Positions 9,216 to 18,680 are shown, numbered from the stretch's first letter. The stretch is 64,000 nucleotides of DNA from CAXBDP01 sp041689935 (GCA_041689935.1 JBDNFI010000106.1:43254-107253); one strand, 5' to 3'. Program-made: numbers and translations. Notes: generated by a model from the letters alone, not told the origin.

Positions 9216-10397
9216 TTAAAGTATTATATTAAATATGTCAAATGTAACCACAGATTCGTTGTTATCATTGTTGATCACGAATATCAACCCTTCTGAACAA
9301 ACTGAAATATTCAAATAGGAAAATCGATTATAATCTTCGAAAATACTTTCCCCTAAATAAGTTAGATCCTTGTCCAGCACAATTATTGAAAAAGGCTTGT
9401 GAGCTGCACTATTTAACCGATTAGTTTTTGGGTTTCTTAATGATTGATCATGTGCCACAATCCGGTAATATACATCTCTATATTGGTCAAAAATCAGCCT
9501 GTGATATACTCCGTTAGCAATTAAAGCATTTGTAGCCGATTGAGGGTCATAATTTCTTGGCATAAGATTAAACCTATCTAGGAAGTTTGATTTTGCTGGA
9601 ACAAAAGACTGATTTCCAGTTTCCAGATCTAAAACCATAAGATGATGGGATCTCCTAAACGAAACTAAAAGTTTGTTCTTATCTGAGTTTGATTTTAGCC
9701 AAGAAAATTTATAATCATTAAAAAAATACTCGTCTTTATTATCCGTCATAAATTTCGGGAAATATCCTAGCTGTCTTAATACCTCATTTTTTTCTAAATC
9801 ATACTCTACCATAAATGGTTTTTCATAGAATTCCATATCATTATCCCAATTATATGCAGGGTAAGATCTTATAAAAAGTGATTTTCCATTTAGAAATAGG
9901 CTTTCAGTATTATTTAATGGATCAATCCCAGATAATTCCTTATTTGACTTTACAGCGCGGCTAAAATTCCATTGATTTGTCACTTTCATTGCATTATCAA
10001 CTAAAAATATTCTTCCTCCGGGTCCAAATAAAAAAATAGAATCTTCGCTAATCCAAATTATCTCACTTAATGGGACATTAAGCAATGCTGGATCACTATT
10101 AATCATTGTAGTTTTTAAATGAGTAGCCTCATTTAAATCAAAATTGTCCATGATATTAGACATCAAGTTTGTTGCATAAATAATTTCCTTATTTGATTCA
10201 AAGCCGACTTCAATTTTACCATATTGACCAATAATTGTATCATTAGGGATTGTAATAGTTCTCACAAGGACATTAGATAAGGGGGTATAGCCATTAAATT
10301 CTTCTGAATTATTTGTTAGATAAACTTCAGTTTTAGGAATTTCTTTTTGACAAGAAACACAGGATATTGCGAAGATTAGAATAAAAAATCTTTTCAT
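9216..10397 (-). CDS. DUF4221-type beta-propeller lipoprotein (second copy)
   Basis: This 393-residue lipoprotein (signal MKRFFILIFAISCVSC) aligns along its whole length with the product of 7027-8190: VLVRTITIPNDTI, KEIIYATNLM, LLVSFRRSHHLMVLDLETG, FSIIVLDKDLTYLGES and SVCSEGLIFV occur in the same order. It is followed at one base by the CxxC lipoprotein gene, and preceded on the same strand, beyond a terminator-like hairpin, by two small cysteine-rich exported peptide genes. In Bacteroidota, propeller lipoproteins of this kind are recurrently found beside small exported peptides; what the pair does is unknown. Confidence 0.75.
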   Translation of the reverse strand: MKRFFILIFAISCVSCQKEIPKTEVYLTNNSEEFNGYTPLSNVLVRTITIPNDTIIGQYGKIEVGFESNKEIIYATNLMSNIMDNFDLNEATHLKTTMINSDPALLNVPLSEIIWISEDSIFLFGPGGRIFLVDNAMKVTNQWNFSRAVKSNKELSGIDPLNNTESLFLNGKSLFIRSYPAYNWDNDMEFYEKPFMVEYDLEKNEVLRQLGYFPKFMTDNKDEYFFNDYKFSWLKSNSDKNKLLVSFRRSHHLMVLDLETGNQSFVPAKSNFLDRFNLMPRNYDPQSATNALIANGVYHRLIFDQYRDVYYRIVAHDQSLRNPKTNRLNSAAHKPFSIIVLDKDLTYLGESIFEDYNRFSYLNISVCSEGLIFVINNDNNESVVTFDIFNIIL

Positions 10398-10496
10398 TAA
10401 TAATTGTTTAGTATGAATAAAATAATGATTTAAAAATGAAGCCTACATTAAAATGCGGCTTAACTTTTACTTTAAAAATGATGTTGAAAATTTTGT

Positions 10497-10535
10497 AAAA
10501 AAAGACTATCACAAATGTGAGATAGTCTTTTTCAC
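10497..10535 (-). terminator. Intrinsic terminator or attenuator after the 72-aa peptide gene
   Basis: Arms AAAGACTATC (10501-10510) and GATAGTCTTT (10521-10530) pair perfectly, and on the minus strand the hairpin is followed by a run of seven T. It sits 20 bases after the peptide stop and 100 bases before the DUF4221 start. This would give abundant peptide transcript and limited read-through into the propeller gene. Confidence 0.75.
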
Positions 10536-10555
10536 AAAGCGGACATTAAATCAAA

Positions 10556-10774
10556 CTATTCCGGAACAAGACAGTCCCAGTCTATCGTAAGCTCACATAA
10601 ACTACCATTCCCATGGCAAAACCTCATTACTCCTGAACCGCATTTATCAGTTTCCTGGAGAACCTCATGCGCACCTTTTGTTCCATTAGCATGAGAGTTC
10701 CCATTTATTCCAATCGAGAGTATAGAAAGAGACAATAAGAATGCTCCAAAAATCTTTATTTTAGAATTTTTCAT
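10556..10774 (-). CDS. Small exported four-cysteine peptide (paralogue A)
   Basis: The 72-residue product has a signal peptide (basic MKNSKIKIF, hydrophobic core, cleavage after SHA) leaving a mature peptide of about 44 residues. Its four cysteines have the spacing C-x7-C-x6-C-x7-C, with conserved blocks SGV, GNGSLCELTI and WDC before a PE end. The neighbouring 71-residue peptide has identical spacing. I do not recognise a named family; the architecture recalls the NVEALD-type exported peptides of Bacteroidota that sit next to propeller lipoproteins, but the NVEALD motif itself is absent. The gene is 39 bases after its paralogue and is followed by a strong hairpin. Confidence 0.7.
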   Translation of the reverse strand: MKNSKIKIFGAFLLSLSILSIGINGNSHANGTKGAHEVLQETDKCGSGVMRFCHGNGSLCELTIDWDCLVPE

Positions 10775-10813
10775 TTTTTAAAAATTTAATTGTTTTAAAT
10801 TTAGTTTTGTAGA

Positions 10814-11029
10814 CTATTCGGGAATAATTTCACAATCCCATCCAATTGTTATCTCACACAGGTTGCCAACTCCAATGCAACGCCTTGCAACACCACTTGT
10901 ACAAAGTTCATTTTCACTTCGTGACAATTGACTTCCTCTTGGCAGATCATCATCAGCATTGCTGACGTTAGGAAGCAAGAATACCCCAAGTAGGGCCATC
11001 GCACATAAAATACTAATACTCTTTTTCAT
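10814..11029 (-). CDS. Small exported four-cysteine peptide (paralogue B)
   Basis: The 71-residue product starts MKKSISILCAMALLG and is probably cleaved after SNA, giving a mature peptide of about 46 residues. The cysteine pattern C-x7-C-x6-C-x7-C and the blocks TSGVARRC, GVGNLCEITIGWDC and a PE ending match the downstream 72-residue peptide, so the pair arose by tandem duplication. It is the first gene of the minus-strand cluster. Upstream is very AT-rich DNA with a TA microsatellite at about 11094-11116. Confidence 0.7.
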   Translation of the reverse strand: MKKSISILCAMALLGVFLLPNVSNADDDLPRGSQLSRSENELCTSGVARRCIGVGNLCEITIGWDCEIIPE

Positions 11030-11093
11030 AAAAATTACGTTTTTGTAAAAAAAGAAGCTTGCGCAAGTCCAGACTTCAATCGAAATCTAATGC

Positions 11094-11116
11094 ATATATA
11101 TATATATATATATATA
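11094..11116. repeat. AT dinucleotide microsatellite
   Basis: About eleven uninterrupted AT/TA units lie 65-87 bases upstream of the four-cysteine peptide gene that starts at 11029. Such a tract could vary in length and alter promoter spacing, but no promoter is clear enough to say so. Confidence 0.8.
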
Positions 11117-11577
11117 ATAATACAAATTTTTTTAACTTATTTTGATATAAACTGAATAATAAAATAAATGTATAATATCTTATTTTGGGCAAAACTGATA
11201 TAAGCACAATAAACCTAAAGATGTTGTAATTTGAGAAACAAACATATATATGGTAACAAACAACTTGAAAGAAGCTAATTTTAGCCATTTTGTTATTTTA
11301 GCGAATTTATTTTGTTTGTGAAATTTGCATTATTTATGGATAGAAATTTTTGTCGCTATTTTTATCATGCGAGCAGATTATTTTTCCGTTTTGGCTCATG
11401 TATGTGCATATATGCAGCGTATTTCTCCTCTCGTTCCCATGCCTAACGTGCCAATATCTTTGGAATAAGAAGGCTATTGTGTCAATAGATTACGCCGCTA
11501 AAACTGAATTTAATTTTGGAAGGCGAAGGAAATGCGCTTGCAAAAGATAAACGAAAACCAACGTAAACACCATCATT

Positions 11578-11605
11578 GTAGAGCCGTTGCACGCAACGGC
11601 TCTAC
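11578..11605. repeat. 28-base palindromic repeat, related flank to the one at 8424
   Basis: Perfect 13-base arms (GTAGAGCCGTTGC and its complement) enclose two bases. The first GTAGAG is shared with the palindrome at 8424, while the core differs. The right flank, GTCGAAGCGTCTTCTATC and onward to CAAACCTAAT near 11655, is a diverged copy of the flank at 8466-8505. The two elements therefore belong to one repeat group and bracket the peptide/propeller cluster. Confidence 0.8.
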
Positions 11606-11799
11606 GTAGCACATGGGTCGAAGCGTCTTCTATCATTGACACCACGGAGGATCAAACCTAATTACAGACAATCAATTCTGAAATAATGGGCCTAATTGCA
11701 ACAGATTCCAGCTAAAAATGCACCTTAGTCTCAGGACTGGAAACATGGACACCGCACTTATTGCTGCTTATTGGATATAATCGAAGAAAGAACAAAACG

Positions 11800-14700
11800 C
11801 TACCTCAAAATATACAGTTTCCCAAACCCATTTTTGAACCCTTGATCGCCTGCGGTGGCTCTAGTGGCCATACTTCCTCCCGCTTTTTGCACCATCACCC
11901 GGTAGAAATACACGCCATTGGCTAGTTTATCGCCAAACTGATCGGTACCATCCCAAGCAAATTCGGTCAAATTATTCCCAATTCGCACATTCCCAATCTC
12001 TGCCATGCCAATTTCCCTCACCACCTTACCCGAAATCGTCATTACCTGTATGCGGATATCGTCTGGAATTTCGGATCCTGTAAGGGTAAATACAAATCGT
12101 GTGCTGGTAGAAAAAGGGTTTGGATACGGATAAAAATTGGTGATTTCCGAAGCATTCGACACTTCGAAGCTGATGGAATAAGGGTCAAATCCGGCGCTAT
12201 TTCCAGCGGCATCGGCTGCCTGTACACGCAATGAATATACACCGTCATCCATTAACTCCGGCCTCAATTCCACTCTGAATGGACTCGTTTCCGTAGCTGG
12301 GAACCATTGCACTTTTGGATTGGAAAAAGGGATTATTTGGAATGCACAAGCCGCACACGGACTTTTAAGTGAAATCACCATTCCAATAGTATCAGACTTT
12401 AGCAAAAAGGCATTGTCATCCCTCAATTCCACGCTGATGGTGGGGCGGGAGGAAACAATCTCGCCATCCATAATATATGCGCCATCGAATGCTACATCTA
12501 CCACAGGTGCCACTCCGTCCGCAGCTACCAACAAGAAATTATTCAATACCAAGCGATTGTTTTCATACTCCTGCTCTGGCAGCAAATTATCGTTGATCGC
12601 AACCACCAAATCGTTGACTCCAACCATATCTACCGTAGAAACAGGTAATGCAAATACGATTCCTTCCCCAGCAGCTGGCGCATTCACCAAAAATTCACCT
12701 GCCTTCTTGAGACTCGTTTCCCGATTTGTAATCTCATACTGCACCAGTAGCGAATCCGTAAATATTCCCGAGGAAGAATTAAAAAACTCAAATTCGGCAT
12801 TGAAAACAGCTCCTTGAATCACAGAATTTTCCGAGCTTGGCTGAAGGCTAAACAACACTCCCTCGGCCAGTTCATCATAGCTAATGATCCAGTTTTTAAG
12901 TTGCGCTGGGGAGAAGGTCTCTTCATTTTCCAGAATCAACTCCAATCTCAAGTAAGGATACAGATTGGCTTGGATGGTATTCAAATTGCGGGAAATACTT
13001 TGCTCATTAGCAAAAAGCAACTCTTCTCTTTGGGAAGGCGTGATCCCATAAATATTAAACTCACTTTGCTCGAACACTGAATTTGCTTGGATATTTCTAG
13101 TAAAGCTACCCCATGACACCGCTGGACCTATATTCCCGGTTTTGAATCTTCCCAACCCAAATCTGGCTGTGATGGTTTGTTCAATACTAATTTCTTGCTC
13201 TGAGGCATTCCCTCCAGCCGCCGCCTTCACAAAAGTTGCCGTCCCGATTTCTGCTCCTTTCACTCCATATACAATCATTGGCTCGCCAGCTTGCAATGCC
13301 TTAATGCTTGCAGGATCCAAACCAATTCCTGCAAAAGCTTGGTACGTAGCTTCCGTCCAAGATTGATACTGCACCAGGCCGGCACTGTAAATCAGCACAT
13401 TATCGCCGGCCTTTACGCTGCTAATGTAGGTTTCCAACATTCTACGGCCACCTGTGATATCGGCTTGGGTCATATTATTAATAACCTGCGGCACCCTCCC
13501 GCAAGAGGCCGGGTCGAGCACATCGAACTGATTGTAGGAAAGCACCCGATAAGGAACAGCCGAAAACTGATCGAAGGCAATGGCATTCAACGTATTATTT
13601 CGGCAGGCACCATAGCTTGCATTAATTATAAATTGAAAATCATTCAACAGTACGTCAATATTCGAATTATTGAAGTTTGGATGATTGGCGCCATACGTTC
13701 TCACGAGCAGCTCATTGCTGCTGCTTTGAAACTCCCATCTGCCGTCAGCATAATTTGGCTCCAAGCCCGCATTTAGATTTTCTTCCAATTGCATCTGATG
13801 CGCCTGCGCCCATCCTTTTGGGCCATTATTGATGTAGGTAAAAGAGCTTACTGTCCAAGAAGTATCTTCATTGGCAAGTGCTTGCCCATACTTACTGCGC
13901 CAATAAATTACGGTCGTATCTTGTGTAGGAATAAGCGTGCTCAAATCTACTTGCCATTTGCTTACGCCATCCATCAATTGGCGGATTCTTCGAGTAGCAG
14001 GGCTTGTAAAAAAGCGGGTGGTATCCAGTTCCATCAAGAATTCTCTTTCCCCTTCCAATAGGTCGTTTGCAAGTGCTATCAGCCCCAAGTTTGTTTGATC
14101 CTGTATGGAGAAATTACCCGGAAAAATATTGGCCGTACCTGAAATAGAAATATTGAATTGAAAACTGGCAACATTATTATCCTTTCTTATTTCATCCAGC
14201 TTATTTTCTGAATCAAGCCTTACTTGAATGGAATTCAACCCTGCTGACTCTGAACCTTCTCGCTGTATACTTACAAATAGGGTGTCTTGATTGAATATAT
14301 TGTTGGCGACACTGCGCACTTGGTTTATCACTCTGCCATCTGGCAAAGTCCTTGTTACATCTATGTCCAAAGGCGACAGCGTAGCCAGTCCAAAATTCTT
14401 TATTGGAATGGCAAGCCTAAATGAGTCCAGCTCAATCCGTACGTTTCGTCCATCGAAGGCCTCCACATATAGATCCTCTGCCGCAATGGCGTAATCCGGC
14501 TTCTTTACAGCAAAGATCTTTACGGCAGGGTCTCCCTGAAAATTAGTTTGCTGCACATGGGCAACATCTCCTAAATTTGCTACTCGGCCTTGCAGCTGCA
14601 CCCTGAGTGCTTCATAAAATACTTTCCCGATCGGCTCATTAATATAGGCAGAATCAGTAAGTGCCGTGCGGTAAAAAATTTCCGTAAAACGGCGTAGCTG

Positions 14701-16845
14701 GGTGCTAATCCCTACATGACTATGAGCAAAAAAGCCAATGGCACCTCTATCTTTGGTAGTAATCCAATCCTCTCCAAAAGTTTTGGTAGGCGTACTATAA
14801 TTTCCCGCATCGCAGCCATTTACAATCACTATTGGGTATTTACCCTTATTTCTATAGCCAAAGTTGTCACTCGAAACGAAGCCGATATCAATATCAGCTA
14901 CGTCTGCGCCACTGTGTCCAAAGAATGTAATCACAGCGACACCTTCATTTACCTCTTGTGAAATATTGATCAGCTCTACTGTGCTCGTGGTTCGCTTTCC
15001 TACAGTCGTAATATCCGCCCCCATTAATGGCCCTTCTGCTATCGTCCCGAAGGAATTCAAAAATGATCTGAACGCATTTAATTCTATGGTATTTGCCCCT
15101 CCGCTTAGGTGAAGCATTTTCTTCCGTTCTAGGTCATCAAAAGGCCTGGCTTCATGTTCGATTACCTTGTCAAGATAATTTGCTACTTCCCCCGCATTTC
15201 TAGCATTTAATCGCCCTGTTGGTACATAGGGAAGAAGAGGATTTCCCCCTAATCCCAAAGAAAAAAGATTATCCGAAAGAGGCTCACCGGCTGTTGGTAC
15301 AAAGTCTCTGTTATTCTCATTCGGGCTAGGGTTGCGATGAGGCGACAAGCGGGGGTTCATGGGCTTTCCTACCAAAAACATAAAGGGCTCTCGGCCAACG
15401 TCATAAATAAATTTGGTGAATCTCAATAGGCCTGTTGCCGTAACTTCGCCATAAGAAAATTGATTGTAGATGTCGTTTATCTCTACCACTAGTGCTTCAT
15501 ATCCTCCTCCTTGCGGGGAGGCTCTATAGTCGCGATAGGCCGCTACAGGATTGGCATAGCTACCGCCCGCTTGCATCAGCAAGTAATGCGACACGATATA
15601 GTAGTTGTATTCGCTAGGGTTGAATGCTCGAAAGGTAACCTTCTCCAAAACAGGTGTTTGAATATCGGATGTTGCCGCTTTCCACAGCGTCTTTTCAACG
15701 CCTGATTGTACGATCGCTATTTCTGTATTTGCGCCACTTGCAGCTTTACGGAGTATGCGAATATTGTTAGGGTCTGAAATATCGAATACTTCGAACAACC
15801 CTGCTGAATTTGGAAGAGCTATTTTCGAATTTACGGTTGCTTGAGGTGCTGTAATTATCTTTTCACTGCCTGCGCCATCCACTGTTTTTGGGTATTCGAT
15901 AAGGTAATACGCTGGACATTGGAAATCATTTGAAACTCCCGCTACCCCAATGGACGATACTCGCACCACCATTTGGCCATTGGCTCCAATATCCGACCAA
16001 TTGAGTTCATAATTTCCTTTGATCGCGTTGTGATCGTCAAACTCAAGAAAACCCAATGACCGGAGATTAGCCGCATTTGGTCCTACCAAAATCTCCCCTC
16101 TGTGTGGCCCTCTATTTCGGCCAATAAGCATCAGCTCCATACTTGGGTTCGGCCCTGCTGTATTGAGCTGAGTGAGGTTGGCAATGGTATGATCTCGGCT
16201 TTGGCCGCGGCGAATTTGTGTGCCCATAAAAGCTCCGCCGTAATCGAACCAAGACATAAATATATTGGTAATAGAACCTTGGGTATAGGATAGCCCTGCA
16301 TAAAAAGCACCTACTTCCAAACGGAAAGCTTCGCCTTTGGTAATGCTTTGAAGACTCATCGCAGCAATATTTCCTCCCGCTGTTTCTCGCACCATCCGCT
16401 TCCCTTGTCCGGCATCGAGCCTGTAGGTAAGGAAATAAGCCGTAGTATCTGAATAGATATTGTGATACTGATGTGGCTGCGCTTCTCGTGGGCGATACAG
16501 TTCTGCATCTAATACGCCGTCATTTTTCTTTCCATAGAAATAAAGCAAATCGCTGGGATTAAAACTCCCATCGGCCTGACCGGTAATTTCTATTGCCTGC
16601 TCAACTCCTCTATGAAATAATTGAATCTTTCTTGGGTCGATGGAATTTGCAGGAAAGCCAGCGGCAATCAATTGCTGATAGGTAAGTCGGTAAATTCCAT
16701 TTTCTGCAGTTTTTACTTTCAGATAAGATTGGTCATAATTGATCCATTCGTTGCCTACCTGCGCATGTACACTCAGTCCCGAAAAGGTTACCAACGAAGC
16801 CATTAGCCAAACTGCCTTTGCCAATATCGTTTTCATTATTTTCAT
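11800..16845 (-). CDS. Large C25-family cysteine peptidase with T9SS sorting domain (PorU-like)
   Basis: The 1681-residue product has a signal peptide ending VHAQ, then a PorU-like N-terminal region, a peptidase C25 (gingipain-type) domain with a catalytic-type His in TFFGHSG (about residue 644) and Cys in VNGCDAG (about 678), CARDB-like beta domains from about 790, and a C-terminal FlgD-Ig / T9SS sorting domain (PYPNPFSTSTRFVF to ANGVYFYRVMV). PorU itself is the sortase that removes sorting domains at the cell surface, but is usually 1100-1300 residues, so this longer protein may be a PorU paralogue rather than the sortase. Its ATG overlaps by one base the stop of the PorV-like gene (TGATG), showing translational coupling. 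Four octamer copies lie inside. Confidence 0.8.
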   Translation of the reverse strand: MKIMKTILAKAVWLMASLVTFSGLSVHAQVGNEWINYDQSYLKVKTAENGIYRLTYQQLIAAGFPANSIDPRKIQLFHRGVEQAIEITGQADGSFNPSDLLYFYGKKNDGVLDAELYRPREAQPHQYHNIYSDTTAYFLTYRLDAGQGKRMVRETAGGNIAAMSLQSITKGEAFRLEVGAFYAGLSYTQGSITNIFMSWFDYGGAFMGTQIRRGQSRDHTIANLTQLNTAGPNPSMELMLIGRNRGPHRGEILVGPNAANLRSLGFLEFDDHNAIKGNYELNWSDIGANGQMVVRVSSIGVAGVSNDFQCPAYYLIEYPKTVDGAGSEKIITAPQATVNSKIALPNSAGLFEVFDISDPNNIRILRKAASGANTEIAIVQSGVEKTLWKAATSDIQTPVLEKVTFRAFNPSEYNYYIVSHYLLMQAGGSYANPVAAYRDYRASPQGGGYEALVVEINDIYNQFSYGEVTATGLLRFTKFIYDVGREPFMFLVGKPMNPRLSPHRNPSPNENNRDFVPTAGEPLSDNLFSLGLGGNPLLPYVPTGRLNARNAGEVANYLDKVIEHEARPFDDLERKKMLHLSGGANTIELNAFRSFLNSFGTIAEGPLMGADITTVGKRTTSTVELINISQEVNEGVAVITFFGHSGADVADIDIGFVSSDNFGYRNKGKYPIVIVNGCDAGNYSTPTKTFGEDWITTKDRGAIGFFAHSHVGISTQLRRFTEIFYRTALTDSAYINEPIGKVFYEALRVQLQGRVANLGDVAHVQQTNFQGDPAVKIFAVKKPDYAIAAEDLYVEAFDGRNVRIELDSFRLAIPIKNFGLATLSPLDIDVTRTLPDGRVINQVRSVANNIFNQDTLFVSIQREGSESAGLNSIQVRLDSENKLDEIRKDNNVASFQFNISISGTANIFPGNFSIQDQTNLGLIALANDLLEGEREFLMELDTTRFFTSPATRRIRQLMDGVSKWQVDLSTLIPTQDTTVIYWRSKYGQALANEDTSWTVSSFTYINNGPKGWAQAHQMQLEENLNAGLEPNYADGRWEFQSSSNELLVRTYGANHPNFNNSNIDVLLNDFQFIINASYGACRNNTLNAIAFDQFSAVPYRVLSYNQFDVLDPASCGRVPQVINNMTQADITGGRRMLETYISSVKAGDNVLIYSAGLVQYQSWTEATYQAFAGIGLDPASIKALQAGEPMIVYGVKGAEIGTATFVKAAAGGNASEQEISIEQTITARFGLGRFKTGNIGPAVSWGSFTRNIQANSVFEQSEFNIYGITPSQREELLFANEQSISRNLNTIQANLYPYLRLELILENEETFSPAQLKNWIISYDELAEGVLFSLQPSSENSVIQGAVFNAEFEFFNSSSGIFTDSLLVQYEITNRETSLKKAGEFLVNAPAAGEGIVFALPVSTVDMVGVNDLVVAINDNLLPEQEYENNRLVLNNFLLVAADGVAPVVDVAFDGAYIMDGEIVSSRPTISVELRDDNAFLLKSDTIGMVISLKSPCAACAFQIIPFSNPKVQWFPATETSPFRVELRPELMDDGVYSLRVQAADAAGNSAGFDPYSISFEVSNASEITNFYPYPNPFSTSTRFVFTLTGSEIPDDIRIQVMTISGKVVREIGMAEIGNVRIGNNLTEFAWDGTDQFGDKLANGVYFYRVMVQKAGGSMATRATAGDQGFKNGFGKLYILR

Positions 16846-17936
16846 CAAAATGAGAACATAAGGGAGAAAATATGAGAATAGGGCGTATCCGATACATCGC
16901 CAATATCGGTCATGGCGTAGTCGATATGGAAATTGCTAAGCTTGAGCCCAAGCCCAAAATTGGGCTGCAGAGTCATTACCTCTGTATTGCGTAGGCCTTT
17001 TACTTTCTGAAAATTATTCACTCCAGATCGAAGGTAGAGCATATCTTGGAAGCCAAGCTCTAGCCCAAATGAGGGGTCTATGGAGGTAAAATCACTTCCG
17101 ATTAATACATTTCTTTGTCCATCGAAAGTCATGGATAGATCAAGCAATGCAAGCAAATTGAATTGCTCGTTGATTTGGAAATTTCGGCCTGCGCTCAATA
17201 TGGCTCTTGGCACCGTTACCTCAATGCCATTTTGCGGGAGGGTATTTCCGGTGCTTTGGTAAATATCCTCCACCATAGATGCTTCGTGTACCCAAGCGTT
17301 GAATGTGCCTGAGATATCTCTTAGCATCAAGCCTAGCTGCCATTTTCCATTTTCATACTGTGCGCCTGCGTCGAGACCTACTCCCCAGGCATAAGCAAAT
17401 TCCCCTACGTTGCGATGAATTACTTTCATGTTTGCTCCAATACTCAATCCATCTAGCTTGGGAATCACCCGAGCATAGGAGATGATAAAGCCGTAGTCGG
17501 CAGCAGAAAAAAACCGAATATTATCGTAGTTGAGCCTACCGTCCGCATCGTAGAGGAAGCGGGTATCTGGAATATCGTCAACAGCGAATCGGATGGCCGA
17601 AATAGCTAATCGCCCGAGGGAATCTGTGGGTAAGGTAAAAGCGAGGTAATCGTAATTTGCCATTCCTGCGAAATAGGAAGCGTGCATAAGCCCTGCTTGG
17701 TATTTCTCTTTGATGCGCGTGAGTCCGGCAGGGTTCCAATATCCGGCCATCACATTGTCAGTGGCGGCAACTTGCGCGTTGCCCATGCCGAGTGCCCTAG
17801 CACCCACACCCAAATTCATAAATTCATTAGAGAATTTGGGCGTGGTAAGCTGTGCTAATCCAGAGAGCGGCAAAATAAAGCCCAAAAAAAGAAGCACTTT
17901 CCAACTAAAAGAAATAATAGTTTCTCGCTTTTTCAA
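16845..17936 (-). CDS. PorV/PorQ-family outer-membrane protein
   Basis: The 363-residue protein has a signal peptide ending GLAQ and then the family signature NLGVGARALGMGNAQVA...DNVMAGYWNPAGL (residues about 42-72), followed by alternating beta strands and a C-terminal phenylalanine, as expected of a FadL-like outer-membrane barrel. PorV is the partner of the PorU sortase and carries cargo of the type IX secretion system. The coupled C25 peptidase downstream supports the same relationship here. It could be the main PorV of the organism or a second member of the PorV/PorQ family; the window does not settle this. Confidence 0.8.
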   Translation of the reverse strand: MKKRETIISFSWKVLLFLGFILPLSGLAQLTTPKFSNEFMNLGVGARALGMGNAQVAATDNVMAGYWNPAGLTRIKEKYQAGLMHASYFAGMANYDYLAFTLPTDSLGRLAISAIRFAVDDIPDTRFLYDADGRLNYDNIRFFSAADYGFIISYARVIPKLDGLSIGANMKVIHRNVGEFAYAWGVGLDAGAQYENGKWQLGLMLRDISGTFNAWVHEASMVEDIYQSTGNTLPQNGIEVTVPRAILSAGRNFQINEQFNLLALLDLSMTFDGQRNVLIGSDFTSIDPSFGLELGFQDMLYLRSGVNNFQKVKGLRNTEVMTLQPNFGLGLKLSNFHIDYAMTDIGDVSDTPYSHIFSLMFSF

Positions 17937-18680
17937 TTAAAAAAGGGCTTGATGGTTCTAAGCAATCTATACACAAATGTACTATGTACAAAGTGATACC
18001 AATAAATTATGCCAAATGGTTCAATACGAGTTTAATCTATAATCAATGGAAATTCAGATTCTGTTACCAAATCAAGACTTTTTAACAATAATATTGAAAT
18101 GCAAACTTTAAAAGGTGCAGGGAGAAATATTACACACTATTTGTCTCCTAGACCGCTTGAAGATAGTTACTTTTAGTTCTTGAAGAAAATCATTTGCATG
18201 GATACCAAAGCCTTCAATTGATTACGCATACGCGACAGCCTACTCAATGCCTCGCACAGAAACCTTGATATTTCATGACAAACATTACTAAAGGTAGATT
18301 TACTTTTAAAGGCAACGGCTCTTAGATGCCTAGGGTCAACCCTTCTTCGCTAATATACTCTACATGAAAATCCACATTATTACTTCGTTTATCAGCAGTC
18401 CCTTATGAAATTAACATGACTCCAAACGATAAATAGCAGATCATCAAAAATGCGCGTTTCCAATACTCATATCAAAAAAACTTAAATCCCAAAACAAACC
18501 TTTCACACAAAGACGTAAAAAACTTTATTGTAACTTTCAAATATAAATTTGCTATTATACATGTATATTTATATGTTAAGCTTGAAAATAAAGATCGACG
18601 CGTAATTCTTCATTTTTTTTAACATAACGATTTTCAATCCGCTTTCGATTATTTACTGAAAAGCACAAATTATACTTATC
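17937..18680. other. Gap without a gene between PorV-like gene and the peptide locus
   Basis: About 740 AT-rich bases with no supported gene. The left end holds the candidate PorV promoter. Near the right end, TAAATTTGC at 18544-18552 resembles the Bacteroidota minus-7 element and could serve the peptide gene at 18681, but I see no convincing minus-33 element. Confidence 0.4.
17974..17981 (-). promoter_or_regulatory. Candidate minus-7 element for the PorV-like / C25 peptidase operon
   Basis: On the minus strand the octamer reads TACATTTG, matching TAnnTTTG. It is 38 bases upstream of the PorV-like start. A weak minus-33 element (ATTG) lies about 18 bases further up. Only half of the promoter is convincing. 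Confidence 0.35.

Larger units (their letters stand above)
11030..11799. other. AT-rich gap with microsatellite and palindrome
   Basis: No gene is supported here. Features seen are a run of about eleven AT dinucleotides at 11094-11116, long A/T tracts, and the palindromic repeat at 11578-11605 with its diverged right flank to about 11660. Open frames in both strands are low-complexity or lack a plausible start. Confidence 0.5.

Noticed and set aside
11076..11550. Open frames of 66-70 codons in the AT-rich gap
   Set aside because: They are low-complexity (TA repeat encoded) or without conserved features or a credible start.
12320..15705. Several plus-strand frames of 60-165 codons
   Set aside because: They lie antisense within the continuous C25 peptidase gene, which has recognisable domains.
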